A stretch of 64,000 nucleotides of DNA from Rhizobium sp. P40RR-XXII (GCF_012641405.1 NZ_JABAII010000013.1:120547-184546); one strand, 5' to 3'. Shown: positions 9,872 through 18,239, counted from the first letter of the stretch. Numbers and translations are program-made. The notes: generated by a model from the letters alone, not told the origin.

Positions 9872-10167
9872 ACAAGGTAAACCGCGCCGAGTTCGCCGGG
9901 GGTAGTTTCGGTTAAGTTATGCAGCCATGGCTGGTTCGTGCGGCGTGGCGCAATATTGTTCCTCGGCTTCGGCTTCGGCTGAAGGAATGTTCGGATTGGT
10001 TCCAGAGGCCGTCGATGGTTAACCAGTCGACCCTTCCAAGGTGGCGTTCAACTGCTCCGAAGCTGCGCGATGGTCTATGCCGACGGATGACCGTGGCCCT
10101 GTGGAGATCGTTTAGGCGAGGACGTTGCCGTAGCTGTTGCAAACGCTTCAAAAGGAAGGCCGATCAA
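9872..10167 (+). other. Non-coding or degenerate spacer between immunity genes
   Basis: About 296 bases. The open frame that runs through it (from 9919) has an Arg-rich, Trp-rich composition unlike any real protein and is merely fused in frame to the next gene. Two other frames give short readable stretches (ending FGLVPEAVDG, and ending ANASKGRPIK) broken by stops, so this may be the remains of a displaced toxin or adhesin cassette. No hairpin or promoter stood out. Confidence 0.35.
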
Positions 10168-10539
10168 GTGAAGTATGAACCACCAGAAAGCAGAAGCGAG
10201 GAAGAGATAATCGAAACCCTTTCGCTTACGGACAATAGTGCAGAGGAACGCATAAAGGCGGTTCTATCGGCAATCTATTACGGGAGAACTATTGAATTTT
10301 CCGGGGACACGTTGATTGGAGAATTCTCTAGGGCGAAACACGCGGAAAAACGTTGGTTAAAGAACCTGTTTGAAACTTTCTATGGGATGTGCCGAACAAA
10401 TTACCGTCTCGAAGACAGCATCGCACTCTTGGAAGCTTATAGGCGGGAAGCCCCTAAATGTAGACCAGAAATTGATTCCGCCCTTGAATCACTCGATGAA
10501 TATAAAGTGATATTTAAAGATACCTACCAGGGAAATTAG
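10168..10539 (+). CDS. Small protein in orphan immunity array
   Basis: A GTG start is chosen because a strong AAAGGAAGG ribosome binding site lies at 10151-10159 and because residues upstream in the same frame are not protein-like. The 123-residue product is soluble and charged (starts VKYEPPESRSEEEIIETL) and predicted mostly helical, with motifs IYYGRTIEFSGDTL and TNYRLEDSIALLEAYR. No family recognised. Its size, strand and location behind the toxin/immunity pair point to a displaced immunity gene. Confidence 0.55.
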   Translation: MKYEPPESRSEEEIIETLSLTDNSAEERIKAVLSAIYYGRTIEFSGDTLIGEFSRAKHAEKRWLKNLFETFYGMCRTNYRLEDSIALLEAYRREAPKCRPEIDSALESLDEYKVIFKDTYQGN

Positions 10540-10605
10540 GGGGTACAGCCTCGCCAATGGTGAGAGTTTTCGACGTCGGTTCGTAAACGGGGTAGAAGGC
10601 GGACA

Positions 10606-10950
10606 ATGAGTAATCCGATTGAGGAACAAAAGCGGCTCATAGAAAAGCTTTATATCTTGGTACGCAAGAGTGCTCCGATAGGGTCCTCTGACATCGCCTG
10701 CCGCTTTCGATACTTTCAGGAGAAAGACGGATCTCGCGCAGTGGACGAACAATTTTGGTACTTTATTGACGGTAAGCGAGTTTCGGCACTGTTGATTGAC
10801 GACGTTGCTACCAATCCGATGCTTATCGTGCCCGAGTTACATGCCAAGATGAAAGCGCATACGGGTGGGGACTGGCAGGCGTTTACGTTGATGATCAACA
10901 AAGATGGCAGCGTCAGTACGAAGTTCGAATATCCAGAAGTCGAGGCCTGA
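10606..10950 (+). CDS. YezG/DUF600-like immunity protein
   Basis: A 114-residue protein with start ATG at 10606. The central pattern (ACRFRYFQEKDGS, then DEQFWYFIDGKR, then a C-terminal GDWQAFTLMINKDGSVSTKFEYPE) resembles the YezG/DUF600 fold found as an immunity protein beside polymorphic nuclease toxins. It is the third small gene after the toxin and may protect against a toxin no longer encoded here. The family call rests on pattern memory, not on a search. Confidence 0.55.
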   Translation: MSNPIEEQKRLIEKLYILVRKSAPIGSSDIACRFRYFQEKDGSRAVDEQFWYFIDGKRVSALLIDDVATNPMLIVPELHAKMKAHTGGDWQAFTLMINKDGSVSTKFEYPEVEA

Positions 10951-10991
10951 CAGCAGCTTCAGCTCTCATTTTCAAGGATACAAACCGTTCA

Positions 10992-11378
10992 ATGGACAAT
11001 AACGTCATATGGGCATTGTGCCCTTGGTTCGAAGAGAATGGTGAATGGCTGATTGACCCAGATGATCTCGAACGCATACGAGCATTTAGGCCGTATGGCG
11101 TGGTTTTCCGAGTCTTTGATGAGGATCGGGAATATGTCACGATATGCAGTGGCGACCAAGTTTTCAGAGTGCGACGCGATATTCTGAAGATGATCGAGCC
11201 AAAAGAGTGCTGGCGCTTTGAAGTTGAGGAGAGCGCATTCATTAAGGAGAGCGGATATTCCGGTACGGTCGCCAGCATCCGTTGGCATCAGAAAGAAAAC
11301 AAGCCGATGTATTTGTTGAAGGTCGGAGGAACAATCAAATCCAGAAGATATTGGCCGGAAGAACTCGAGAAAATTTGA
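10992..11378 (+). CDS. Small hypothetical protein, probable orphan immunity
   Basis: A 128-residue soluble protein starting MDNNVIWALCPWFEENGEW. It has two halves: an Asp/Glu-rich N-terminus containing DPDDLERIRAF, and a basic C-terminus ending IKSRRYWPEELEKI. There is no signal peptide, no membrane segment and no catalytic motif that I recognise. It lies 41 bases after the YezG-like gene on the same strand, so it probably belongs to the same immunity array. Confidence 0.5.
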   Translation: MDNNVIWALCPWFEENGEWLIDPDDLERIRAFRPYGVVFRVFDEDREYVTICSGDQVFRVRRDILKMIEPKECWRFEVEESAFIKESGYSGTVASIRWHQKENKPMYLLKVGGTIKSRRYWPEELEKI

Positions 11379-11532
11379 TGGGTTAAGGGATCGCGACCCA
11401 GGCAGTCTCAAACCTTCCAAGAAGCTAGTTCTGGTGGAGTGTAAATTATCGCTTCTATGATCGGCCCTAGTCGTAATATGTGCAAAGCGCGAGCTCTGGC
11501 GGTGAAATTTCAACACCGTTAAGGTGATTGTC

Positions 11533-11943
11533 ATGCGTTTATTTACGGTCAATGAAAATCTCGCCCGGCTCTTTCGACACGCTTCAGATACAAAAGATGC
11601 CCAACGAATATTCGAAGAGATATTCCGGGCATGCGCTCGCGGAATTGAAAGCCACTGGTACGTCTTGCTGGAGAATAACCAGCTTGCGGCGCATTTGGCG
11701 GCCGGTGAATTGCCACAAGGTTTCGATTTCAATGCACTAAGCGCTGAGATGGATGAGAAATACTTCGATGCCGAAGATGAAGGGCGCGATGAGGATTCAA
11801 CAGTCTATTTTGCTCTCGCTCGTTTGATGTCGTCTCTTTCATTTTCCGCAGCAGCGACGGATACTATTGGTTTTTCCGAGACCGCCCATGAGGCCATTAT
11901 GGCATTGCCCAATCCTAAAGAAGATTCAGCGACATTGCTCTAA
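11533..11943 (+). CDS. Small hypothetical protein, last gene of the immunity array
   Basis: ATG 11533 is preferred over GTG 11524 because TAAGGTG at 11520-11526 sits at the right distance to be its ribosome binding site. The 136-residue product is acidic (EMDEKYFDAEDEGRDEDSTVYF) and helical, starting MRLFTVNENLARLFRHASD. No family recognised. A gap of about 150 bases after the previous gene shows no clear promoter. It is the last AT-richer gene before the GC-rich chromosomal-type genes resume. Confidence 0.5.
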   Translation: MRLFTVNENLARLFRHASDTKDAQRIFEEIFRACARGIESHWYVLLENNQLAAHLAAGELPQGFDFNALSAEMDEKYFDAEDEGRDEDSTVYFALARLMSSLSFSAAATDTIGFSETAHEAIMALPNPKEDSATLL

Positions 11944-12035
11944 ACAGTGGCCTTGCCAATCGCGCAGAGCCGATCTGCGCTTCAAAGCACCCACCGTCTG
12001 CGACGCATTTCGCCAAATTCGGGTGCCATGCGAAA

Positions 12036-13217
12036 TCACGTGAAAACCGCGGCTGGCGGCATAGCGCCCACGCGTTTTTCGTGCGCTGCCGAAAGAATGG
12101 CAACCACGCAGGCCAGAGCAAGCGCCACGGCACCCAGCACCGGCAGGCTGCGATAGCCATATCCACCCTCGAGCAGAGCGGCACCGACGCTTGCTGCGAT
12201 CGCAATGCCGATATTGAAGCCTGAGGGGATGAGCGAGGAGGCGAGGCTCGGCGCATCGGCGGTCCACATCAGAATGCGAGCCTGAACCGGGGCACCGATC
12301 GCGAAATTAAGCGCCCCCCAAATGAAGATCGTCACGGTCATCAGCAAGGGATAGGGGCTGACGAGGTAAAGGATGACGAGTATCGCGGCCTGAATGGCGA
12401 GCATGACGATCAGCGACGGCATCAGCTTCCAATCCGAAAGCCGGCCGCCCAACAAGACACCCAATGTTGCTCCGACGCCATTGAGCAGCAGGACCCAGGG
12501 AATGATCATGGCATCAAGGCCCGTCACTTCGCGCAGAAGAGGCGTGATGTAGGTGAAGGGCACCATTTGCCCGATCATCAGCGCGAGCACGATGATGAGG
12601 GATGTCCAAACCTGCTGGCGGCCAAGAACGCGCACTTCGCGGCTCAAATGGCCGGATGGCTGCAGCTCGGCTTTCGTTGGTGGGATCAAGGCCCAGATCG
12701 CGGCCAATGCGAGGACGCCGACCGAAGTCATCGCCCAAAAAGTCGTCCGCCATCCCCAAAGTCCGCCGATCGCCGCGCCGACAGGGACGCCGATAATGTT
12801 CGAGACCGTCAGGCCGGCGAGTATCACGGCGACGGCACGACCCCGGAACGCCTGCGGGACGAGGCCGACCGCAACCACCATGGCAATGCCGAAATAGGCG
12901 CCATGGGCGATGGCGGTCGCAATGCGGAAGAGAAGCATGGTGGCGAAGTCCGGCGCGAGTGCGCAAGCAATCTGCCCCAGGCAAAAGGCGATCGTAAGAG
13001 CGACCAGAATGGTCCGGCGCGGAACCTGCCGGGTCGCCATGGTCAGGAGCGGGCCGCCGATTGCAATACCCAACGCGTAACCGGAAACCAGATAGCCGGC
13101 AAACGGGATCGAGACATCCAACCCTTGAGCCACATCCGGGAGAATGCCTGCGATGACGAACTCGGTGGTGCCGAATGCGAACGCAGCCAGAAACAAAGCG
13201 AACAGCGGTAAGGGCAA
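12036..13217 (-). CDS. MFS efflux transporter, DHA1/AraJ-like
   Basis: A 393-residue inner-membrane protein with 12 predicted helices. The N-terminus (FAFGTTEFVIAGILPDVA) carries the GTTEFVI.G.LP pattern of proton-driven DHA1 exporters such as AraJ, NepI and Cml types. The start is TTG 13217: a GGGAG ribosome binding site lies at 13224-13228 six bases away, while the nearby ATG at 13230 is in another frame. It is convergent with the immunity array and divergent from ansR. The substrate (drug, sugar or purine) cannot be told from sequence. Confidence 0.8.
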   Translation of the reverse strand: MPLPLFALFLAAFAFGTTEFVIAGILPDVAQGLDVSIPFAGYLVSGYALGIAIGGPLLTMATRQVPRRTILVALTIAFCLGQIACALAPDFATMLLFRIATAIAHGAYFGIAMVVAVGLVPQAFRGRAVAVILAGLTVSNIIGVPVGAAIGGLWGWRTTFWAMTSVGVLALAAIWALIPPTKAELQPSGHLSREVRVLGRQQVWTSLIIVLALMIGQMVPFTYITPLLREVTGLDAMIIPWVLLLNGVGATLGVLLGGRLSDWKLMPSLIVMLAIQAAILVILYLVSPYPLLMTVTIFIWGALNFAIGAPVQARILMWTADAPSLASSLIPSGFNIGIAIAASVGAALLEGGYGYRSLPVLGAVALALACVVAILSAAHEKRVGAMPPAAVFT

Positions 13218-13371
13218 ATCCAGCTCCCATATAGAGGTATAAGGATTTCTCTAAATTACGGGTGAGGGCACATCAAGTGCGAGATATCGTCGAAAGCGGG
13301 AGCAAAGGAACGAGCCCGTCTGAATCAACTACATTCATTCCGCACAAGGCGATTTCCTGGATGGCTTTCGG

Positions 13372-13382
13372 TTGTCAAACAT
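13372..13382 (+). promoter_or_regulatory. Candidate GntR/FadR-type operator upstream of ansR
   Basis: TTGTCAAACAT agrees with the FadR-subfamily pattern TNGTNNNACNA at all positions but the last. It lies 58 bases before the ansR start and shares GT-N3-AC with the sites between ansB and ansP. Autoregulation is an inference. Confidence 0.3.
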
Positions 13383-13405
13383 ACATCATTCCAGGAGCGA
13401 TCCTT

Positions 13406-13436
13406 GACAAGCCAACAATGTTTGTGAAGGCTTGTC
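13406..13436 (+). promoter_or_regulatory. Inverted repeat immediately before the ansR start
   Basis: GACAAGCC (13406-13413) and GGCTTGTC (13429-13436) form a perfect 8-base inverted repeat with a 15-base loop, ending three bases before ATG 13440. It includes a TTGACA hexamer at 13404-13409. It could be an operator or an mRNA hairpin that hides the ribosome binding region; no ordinary Shine-Dalgarno is visible. Confidence 0.4.
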
Positions 13437-13439
13437 GCC

Positions 13440-14153
13440 ATGAGTGAGGTGGCTGATTGGTTATCTTATACAAGTCCGATCAGTCGGAAAAATGCTGCCG
13501 AGGCAGTGTTTGAGGATATTCGTTCGGCAATTACATCGGGACGGTTGGCGGTCGGGACACGGCTGCCCGCCGAGGCGCAGCTTGCCACCCGCTATGGTGT
13601 CAGCCGGCCCATCATCCGTGAAGCGCTCCGTTCGCTGCAGACGCTCGGCCTTACTCAGACCCGCACCGGCAGCGGCACCTATGTCGTGACCTCGACACCC
13701 GGTTCGGAGCTACGCTACGGCGGTTATTCCGCGCGGGATCTGATCGAGGCGCGACCCTTCATCGAAGTCCCCGCCGCCGGCTGGGCCGCGCTTCGGCGCA
13801 CGGAGCAGCAGCTGGGGCGCCTGCTTGAACTTTGCGATGAGATGGACCGGGAAGAAGATCCCCTGAAGTGGGTCAATCTGGATTCGCAATTCCACTCGAT
13901 GATCGCCGAATCCTCCGGAAATGCCGTCTTCGGCAAGATCGTCGCCGATGCTCGCGATGCGCTGATGCGGCAGTCGGAGCTGGTCAACATGATGGCGCAG
14001 CGCCGCGTGGCTTCGAATGTCGAACACCGCCGCATCGTCGAGGCGATTGCGGCGGGATCGGAAGAAGAGGCCATCGCGGCGATGGAAGCGCATCTCGGTC
14101 AGGTCAAGCGTGTGGTGACTACGATCATCGGCGAGGACCAGCCGCACCATTGA
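13440..14153 (+). CDS. ansR: GntR-family (FadR/FCD subfamily) regulator of the ans genes
   Basis: A 237-residue regulator. It has a winged helix-turn-helix at about residues 18-85 (SGRLAVGTRLPAEAQLATRYGVSRPIIREALRSLQ), then an all-helical FCD effector domain with the expected Asp/His metal-site pattern (NLDSQFHSMIAE, EHRRIVEAIAAG, MEAHLGQV). The 3' end overlaps the convergent aspartase gene by 29 bases. In Rhizobium etli a GntR-type AnsR is encoded with ansP, ansA and ansB, so position and family both support a role in sensing aspartate or asparagine. The symbol is by synteny. Confidence 0.65.
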   Translation: MSEVADWLSYTSPISRKNAAEAVFEDIRSAITSGRLAVGTRLPAEAQLATRYGVSRPIIREALRSLQTLGLTQTRTGSGTYVVTSTPGSELRYGGYSARDLIEARPFIEVPAAGWAALRRTEQQLGRLLELCDEMDREEDPLKWVNLDSQFHSMIAESSGNAVFGKIVADARDALMRQSELVNMMAQRRVASNVEHRRIVEAIAAGSEEEAIAAMEAHLGQVKRVVTTIIGEDQPHH

Positions 14154-15552
14154 TGGCGGCCGGCAGATTGGCGAGCCGCTCCGGCCGCAGCGCCTCGAAA
14201 AGCTCTTCGGCGGTCAGATATCCATGGTCCAGCACGATTTCCGGTACGGTGCGCCCCGTTGCCAGTGCCTCGCGGGCAACCTTGGTTGCCGCCTGGTAGC
14301 CGATCAGCGGGTTCAGCGCTGTCGCAAGACCGATCGATTCCTGCAGGCGCTGCGCCATGAGAGCGGGGTTGGCGGTAATGCCATCGACGCAGCGTTCGGC
14401 AAGGATATGGCAGGCCGCGGTCAGATGCATGATGCTTTCCGATAGCGCGCGCACCATGATCGGTTCGAAGGCGTTGAGCTGCAGCTGGCCGGCTTCCGCG
14501 GCCATGGTGACGGTGATGTCGTTGCCGATGACGGAGAAGGCCACCTGGTTGACCATTTCCGGGATTACCGGATTGACCTTGCCGGGCATGATGCTCGAAC
14601 CGGCCTGCATCGCCGGCAGCGTGATTTCGCCGATGCCGGCCCGCGGCCCGGAGGAGAGCAGGCGCAGGTCGTTGCAGGTCTTCGAAAGCTTGACGGCGAC
14701 GCGCTTCAGCACACCGGAGAGATGGACGAAGGCGCCGGGATCCTGCGTTGCTTCGATGAGGTCGCTGGCGGTCACGAGCGGGCGGCCCGTCAGCCGGGCC
14801 AGATGGGCGCAGGCGAGTGCTGCATAGCCGGCTGGCGCATTGAGGCCGGTGCCGATGGCGGTGGCGCCGAGATTGACCTCATGCAGGAGGGAGGCCGATT
14901 CGAGCAGGCGGGCTCTGTCCTCGCCGAGCATGACGGCGAAGGTCCTGAATTCCTGTCCCAATGTCATCGGCACGGCGTCCTGCAGCTGCGTGCGGCCGAC
15001 CTTGAGGATCGTGTCGAATTCCCTGGCCTTGCGCTCGAAGGCATCCCGCAGCACTTCCATTGCCGCGGCCAGGCCGTCGATCGCCTCGATCACCGCGACA
15101 TTGACAGCCGTTGGATAGGCGTCGTTGGTCGACTGGCTGAGATTGACGTGATCGTTCGGATGAAGGTGGCCATAGTCGCCCTTGGCATGGCCGAGCAGCT
15201 CGAGGGCGCGATTGGCGATGACCTCGTTGGCGTTCATGTTGGTCGAGGTGCCGGCACCGCCCTGGATGACATCGACGACGAACTGTTCGTGAAGCTCGCC
15301 GGCACGGATTTCGCGGCAGGCGCGCACGATGGCATCGAACCTTTCCTTGGTAAGCAGGCCAAGCTCGTGATTGGCAAGGGCGGCCGCTTCCTTGACGAAG
15401 GCAAGGCCGCGGATGAGATGCGTATAACGCCCGATCGGCGTGCCCGTTACCTGGAAGTTTTCAACCGCCCGTGCGGTATGCACCCCCCAATAGACATCGG
15501 CCGGAACATCCTTTTCGCCCAGCAGGTCATATTCGCTTCGCGTCTTGACCAC
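14125..15552 (-). CDS. ansB: Aspartate ammonia-lyase (aspartase)
   Basis: Converts L-aspartate to fumarate and ammonia. The 475-residue protein belongs to the fumarase/aspartase superfamily, with the signature GSSIMPGKVNP and family landmarks TSTNMNANEVIANRA and HPNDHVNLSQSTND. The length matches aspartases (about 470). The start is GTG 15552 with AGGAGG five bases upstream. It is divergent from ansP and ansA, which take up asparagine and hydrolyse it to aspartate, so the three make a complete route to fumarate. Aspartase is preferred over class II fumarase because of this context. Confidence 0.85.
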   Translation of the reverse strand: MVKTRSEYDLLGEKDVPADVYWGVHTARAVENFQVTGTPIGRYTHLIRGLAFVKEAAALANHELGLLTKERFDAIVRACREIRAGELHEQFVVDVIQGGAGTSTNMNANEVIANRALELLGHAKGDYGHLHPNDHVNLSQSTNDAYPTAVNVAVIEAIDGLAAAMEVLRDAFERKAREFDTILKVGRTQLQDAVPMTLGQEFRTFAVMLGEDRARLLESASLLHEVNLGATAIGTGLNAPAGYAALACAHLARLTGRPLVTASDLIEATQDPGAFVHLSGVLKRVAVKLSKTCNDLRLLSSGPRAGIGEITLPAMQAGSSIMPGKVNPVIPEMVNQVAFSVIGNDITVTMAAEAGQLQLNAFEPIMVRALSESIMHLTAACHILAERCVDGITANPALMAQRLQESIGLATALNPLIGYQAATKVAREALATGRTVPEIVLDHGYLTAEELFEALRPERLANLPAAINGAAGPRR

Positions 15553-15582
15553 ATTATCCTCCTATGGTCGAAATCAAGCTAT

Positions 15583-15605
15583 ATCTGTCAAGCTGTATGA
15601 CAGAT
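15583..15605. promoter_or_regulatory. Inverted-repeat operator at the ansB side of the divergent promoter
   Basis: ATCTGTCA (15583-15590) and TGACAGAT (15598-15605) are perfect inverted repeats separated by 7 bases. The right part, CTGTATGACAGAT (15593-15605), is the exact reverse complement of a second site at 15693-15705 and contains the GT-N3-AC core bound by FadR-type regulators. It lies 31 bases upstream of the ansB start. Confidence 0.55.
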
Positions 15606-15692
15606 TTGAAATCTGTTATCGATTGCGCCGAGCCGCGTCAATAAGCCTGCTGTCGGGTTGACCTTGGGCAAATTCTATGTCTAAGAGGAAAA

Positions 15693-15705
15693 ATCTGTCA
15701 TACAG
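15693..15705. promoter_or_regulatory. Second ans operator copy, ansP side
   Basis: ATCTGTCATACAG is the exact 13-base reverse complement of bases 15593-15605. The spacing between the two copies (about 100 bases) would let one regulator control both the ansB and the ansPA directions. AnsR is the obvious candidate. Confidence 0.5.
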
Positions 15706-15828
15706 CATTACAGCATGACCGGCGATCGCCAGCATCGATCGGCGGCTTGTTAAAGCGAAAGGGCATCCTGTCGGGTGCAAACGAGCACCCCAGACCCGTC
15801 CATGGACAAACGGCTCAAGGGAGGAGCA

Positions 15829-17280
15829 ATGTCAGTCGAAACCATCCAGAATATACCCGCGGATCGTCAGCCGCCGGCCAATGAGGACCTTGGCTACCAC
15901 AAGGCCCTGAAGCCGCGCCAGATCCAGATGATCGCTATTGGCGGCGCGATCGGCACCGGTCTTTTCCTTGGTGCCGGCGGGCGGCTTGCCGCAGCCGGCC
16001 CGGCGCTGATCTTCGTCTATGCGCTCTGCGGCTTCTTTGCCTTTCTGGTGCTGCGTGCGCTCGGCGAATTGATCATGCATCGCCCGAGCTCCGGCTCCTT
16101 CGTCTCTTATGCCCGCGAGTTCTACGGCGAGAAAATGGCCTTTGCAGTCGGCTGGATGTACTGGCTGAACTGGGCCATGACCTCGGTTGCCGATGTGACG
16201 GCCGTCGCGCTCTACATGAATTTCTTCAAGCACTATGTGCCGTGGCTCGCTGGCATCGATCAGTGGGTCTTCGCGCTGATTGCCTTGATGGTGGTGCTGG
16301 TCATGAACCTGCTGTCGGTCAAGGTTTTCGGCGAGCTCGAATTCTGGTTCAGCCTGATCAAGGTTCTGGCGCTTGCCAGTTTCCTCGTCATCGGCATCTA
16401 TTTCGTCGTCTCCGGCACGCCGATTGCCGGTCATACGGCCGGTTTCAGCATCATCAGCGACAGCGGCGGCTTCTTCCCGAATGGCATCCTGCCAGCCTTC
16501 GTCATCATCCAAGGCGTGGTCTTTGCCTATGCGTCGATCGAGCTGATCGGCACGACGGCAGGTGAAACGGAAGATCCGCGCAAGATCATGCCGGGTGCGA
16601 TCCGCACGGTGGTTGCGCGCCTGCTGATCTTCTATGTCGGCTCGGTGCTGCTTCTGTCGCTGCTGCTGCCCTATACGGCCTATAAGGCCGGCGAGAGCCC
16701 CTTCGTGACCTTCTTCGGGACGATCGGCATCGAAGGCGCCGATGTCATCATGAATCTCGTCGTGCTGACGGCCGTGCTGTCGTCGCTCAATGCCGGCCTT
16801 TATTCCACCGGCCGCATCCTGCATTCGATGGCGGTTTCCGGCTCGGCGCCGGCAGCACTTGCCAGGATGAACAAGGCAGGCGTGCCCTATGGCGGCATAG
16901 CGGTGACGGCCGTCGTGACCGTCATCGGCGTGGCGCTGAATGCCGTGGTGCCGTCGGCTGCCTTCGAGATTGCGCTCAACCTCTCGGCGCTCGGTATCAT
17001 CTCCGCCTGGGGCGTGATCGTGCTGTGCCAATTGAAGCTCTGGAAGCTGTCGAAGCGCGGCGAGATGGCCCGCCCGGATTTCCGCATGTTCGGCGCGCCC
17101 TATACCGGCGTCCTGACGCTGGTCTTCCTCTTCGCGGTGCTGGTGCTGATGGCGCTCGATTATCCGGTCGGCACATGGACGATCGCTTCCCTCGTCCTGA
17201 TCGCGCCGGCTTTGGTTATCGGCTGGTATCTGCTGCGCGACCGCATCCATCGGCTGGCGGCCGAGCGGGGCCAGTCGTGA
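15829..17280 (+). CDS. ansP: Amino acid permease, L-asparagine type (APC superfamily)
   Basis: Inner-membrane amino acid:proton symporter of 483 residues with about 12 helices. The APC signature is at the first helix (IAIGGAIGTGLFLGAGGRLAAAGP), and GELIMHRPSSGSFVSYARE follows helix 2 as in the AnsP/GabP/LysP group. ATG 15829 is chosen over GTG 15775 because GGGAGGAG precedes it at 15820-15827 and the shorter product begins with a normal cytoplasmic N-terminus. It overlaps ansA by four bases (GTGA). The asparagine substrate is inferred from the neighbours. Confidence 0.8.
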   Translation: MSVETIQNIPADRQPPANEDLGYHKALKPRQIQMIAIGGAIGTGLFLGAGGRLAAAGPALIFVYALCGFFAFLVLRALGELIMHRPSSGSFVSYAREFYGEKMAFAVGWMYWLNWAMTSVADVTAVALYMNFFKHYVPWLAGIDQWVFALIALMVVLVMNLLSVKVFGELEFWFSLIKVLALASFLVIGIYFVVSGTPIAGHTAGFSIISDSGGFFPNGILPAFVIIQGVVFAYASIELIGTTAGETEDPRKIMPGAIRTVVARLLIFYVGSVLLLSLLLPYTAYKAGESPFVTFFGTIGIEGADVIMNLVVLTAVLSSLNAGLYSTGRILHSMAVSGSAPAALARMNKAGVPYGGIAVTAVVTVIGVALNAVVPSAAFEIALNLSALGIISAWGVIVLCQLKLWKLSKRGEMARPDFRMFGAPYTGVLTLVFLFAVLVLMALDYPVGTWTIASLVLIAPALVIGWYLLRDRIHRLAAERGQS

Positions 17281-18239
17281 CGGCAGCAAATGCAAATCCG
17301 CTGGTGGCAGTCATTGCCACCGGCGGCACCATCGCAAGCGAGCGCGCCGGCAACGGCGCCAGCGCGCCGTCTCTGACGGGAGAAAGCCTGCTGGCGTTCC
17401 TGCCAGACATGCCTATCGATCTTAGACCCATCGAACTGATGGCGAAGGATTCTGCAAGCCTCACGCTCGCGGATATGCAGGACATCAGCGACAAGGTGGG
17501 TGAGCTGCTTGACGATGCCGCCGTCAGTGGCATCGTCATCCTGCATGGCACGGATGCGATGGAAGAGACAGCGCTGCTCGTCCATCTGCAGCATGGGTTG
17601 AACAAGCCGGTCGTGTTCACGGGCGCGCAATTCACCGCCGATCATCCCAAGGCCGACGGCCCCGCCAACCTTGCCGCCGCCGTTACCGCCGTTACCGATC
17701 CGGTCAATGCAGCGCGCGGCGTGCTCGTCTGTTTCGGTGGCCGGCTGCTGCCGGCTTGGGGGCTTTATAAGCATTCGTCGGATGTTGCAGATGCTTTTCG
17801 GCAATCGCGGCCGCTCGAAAACCCGCCAAGCATGCGCCTTGCGGCAGCGCTCGACAGCGTGCGTATCGATGTTGTGGCGATCTATCCTGGCTGTGACTCC
17901 GTGCATGTGGACGCGAGCCTCAGGGCCGACGCCCATGGCATTGTTCTGGCGGCTCTCGGCTCGGGCAATGCCAATCCGCGTCTAGTCGAAGCCGTCAGGC
18001 GCTGTGTCGATGTCGGCGTGCCCGTCGTGGTCTCCAGCCGGGTGCCGGATGGATTGCTTGTTTCAAGCTATGGCGGCGGTGGCGGCGGACATGATCTTGC
18101 CGATGCCGGTGCTGTTCATTCCTCCACACTGCGGCCGGGGCAAGCGAGAATCGTGCTGGCGGCCCTCATCGCCTCCGGCGCCAGCGCTGAGCTCGTCGAG
18201 CAGGCCTTCGCGGACTTCGCAGCCAACGCCATCCCCTGA
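17277..18239 (+). CDS. ansA: L-asparaginase, class 1
   Basis: Hydrolyses L-asparagine to aspartate and ammonia. The 320-residue protein carries both asparaginase signatures: ATGGTIASE near the N-terminus (nucleophilic Thr) and HGTDAMEETA around residue 90 (catalytic Thr-Asp), plus a downstream ADGPANL motif. Translation is taken to start at GTG 17277, which overlaps the ansP stop; the open frame extends upstream inside ansP only by chance. This is the ordinary bacterial fold, unlike the atypical asparaginase reported for the R. etli ans operon. Confidence 0.85.
   Translation: MTAANANPLVAVIATGGTIASERAGNGASAPSLTGESLLAFLPDMPIDLRPIELMAKDSASLTLADMQDISDKVGELLDDAAVSGIVILHGTDAMEETALLVHLQHGLNKPVVFTGAQFTADHPKADGPANLAAAVTAVTDPVNAARGVLVCFGGRLLPAWGLYKHSSDVADAFRQSRPLENPPSMRLAAALDSVRIDVVAIYPGCDSVHVDASLRADAHGIVLAALGSGNANPRLVEAVRRCVDVGVPVVVSSRVPDGLLVSSYGGGGGGHDLADAGAVHSSTLRPGQARIVLAALIASGASAELVEQAFADFAANAIP

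Noticed and set aside
12553..13211. Plus-strand open frames opposite the MFS gene
   Set aside because: Shadow frames with no start signal; the minus frame has 12 clear helices and family motifs.
13262..13447. 61-codon plus-strand frame before ansR
   Set aside because: No ribosome binding site or protein character; it overlaps the likely regulatory sites and the ansR start.
15832..17295. 487-codon minus-strand open frame across ansP
   Set aside because: His/Arg/Asp-rich shadow of a membrane-protein gene; no domain.
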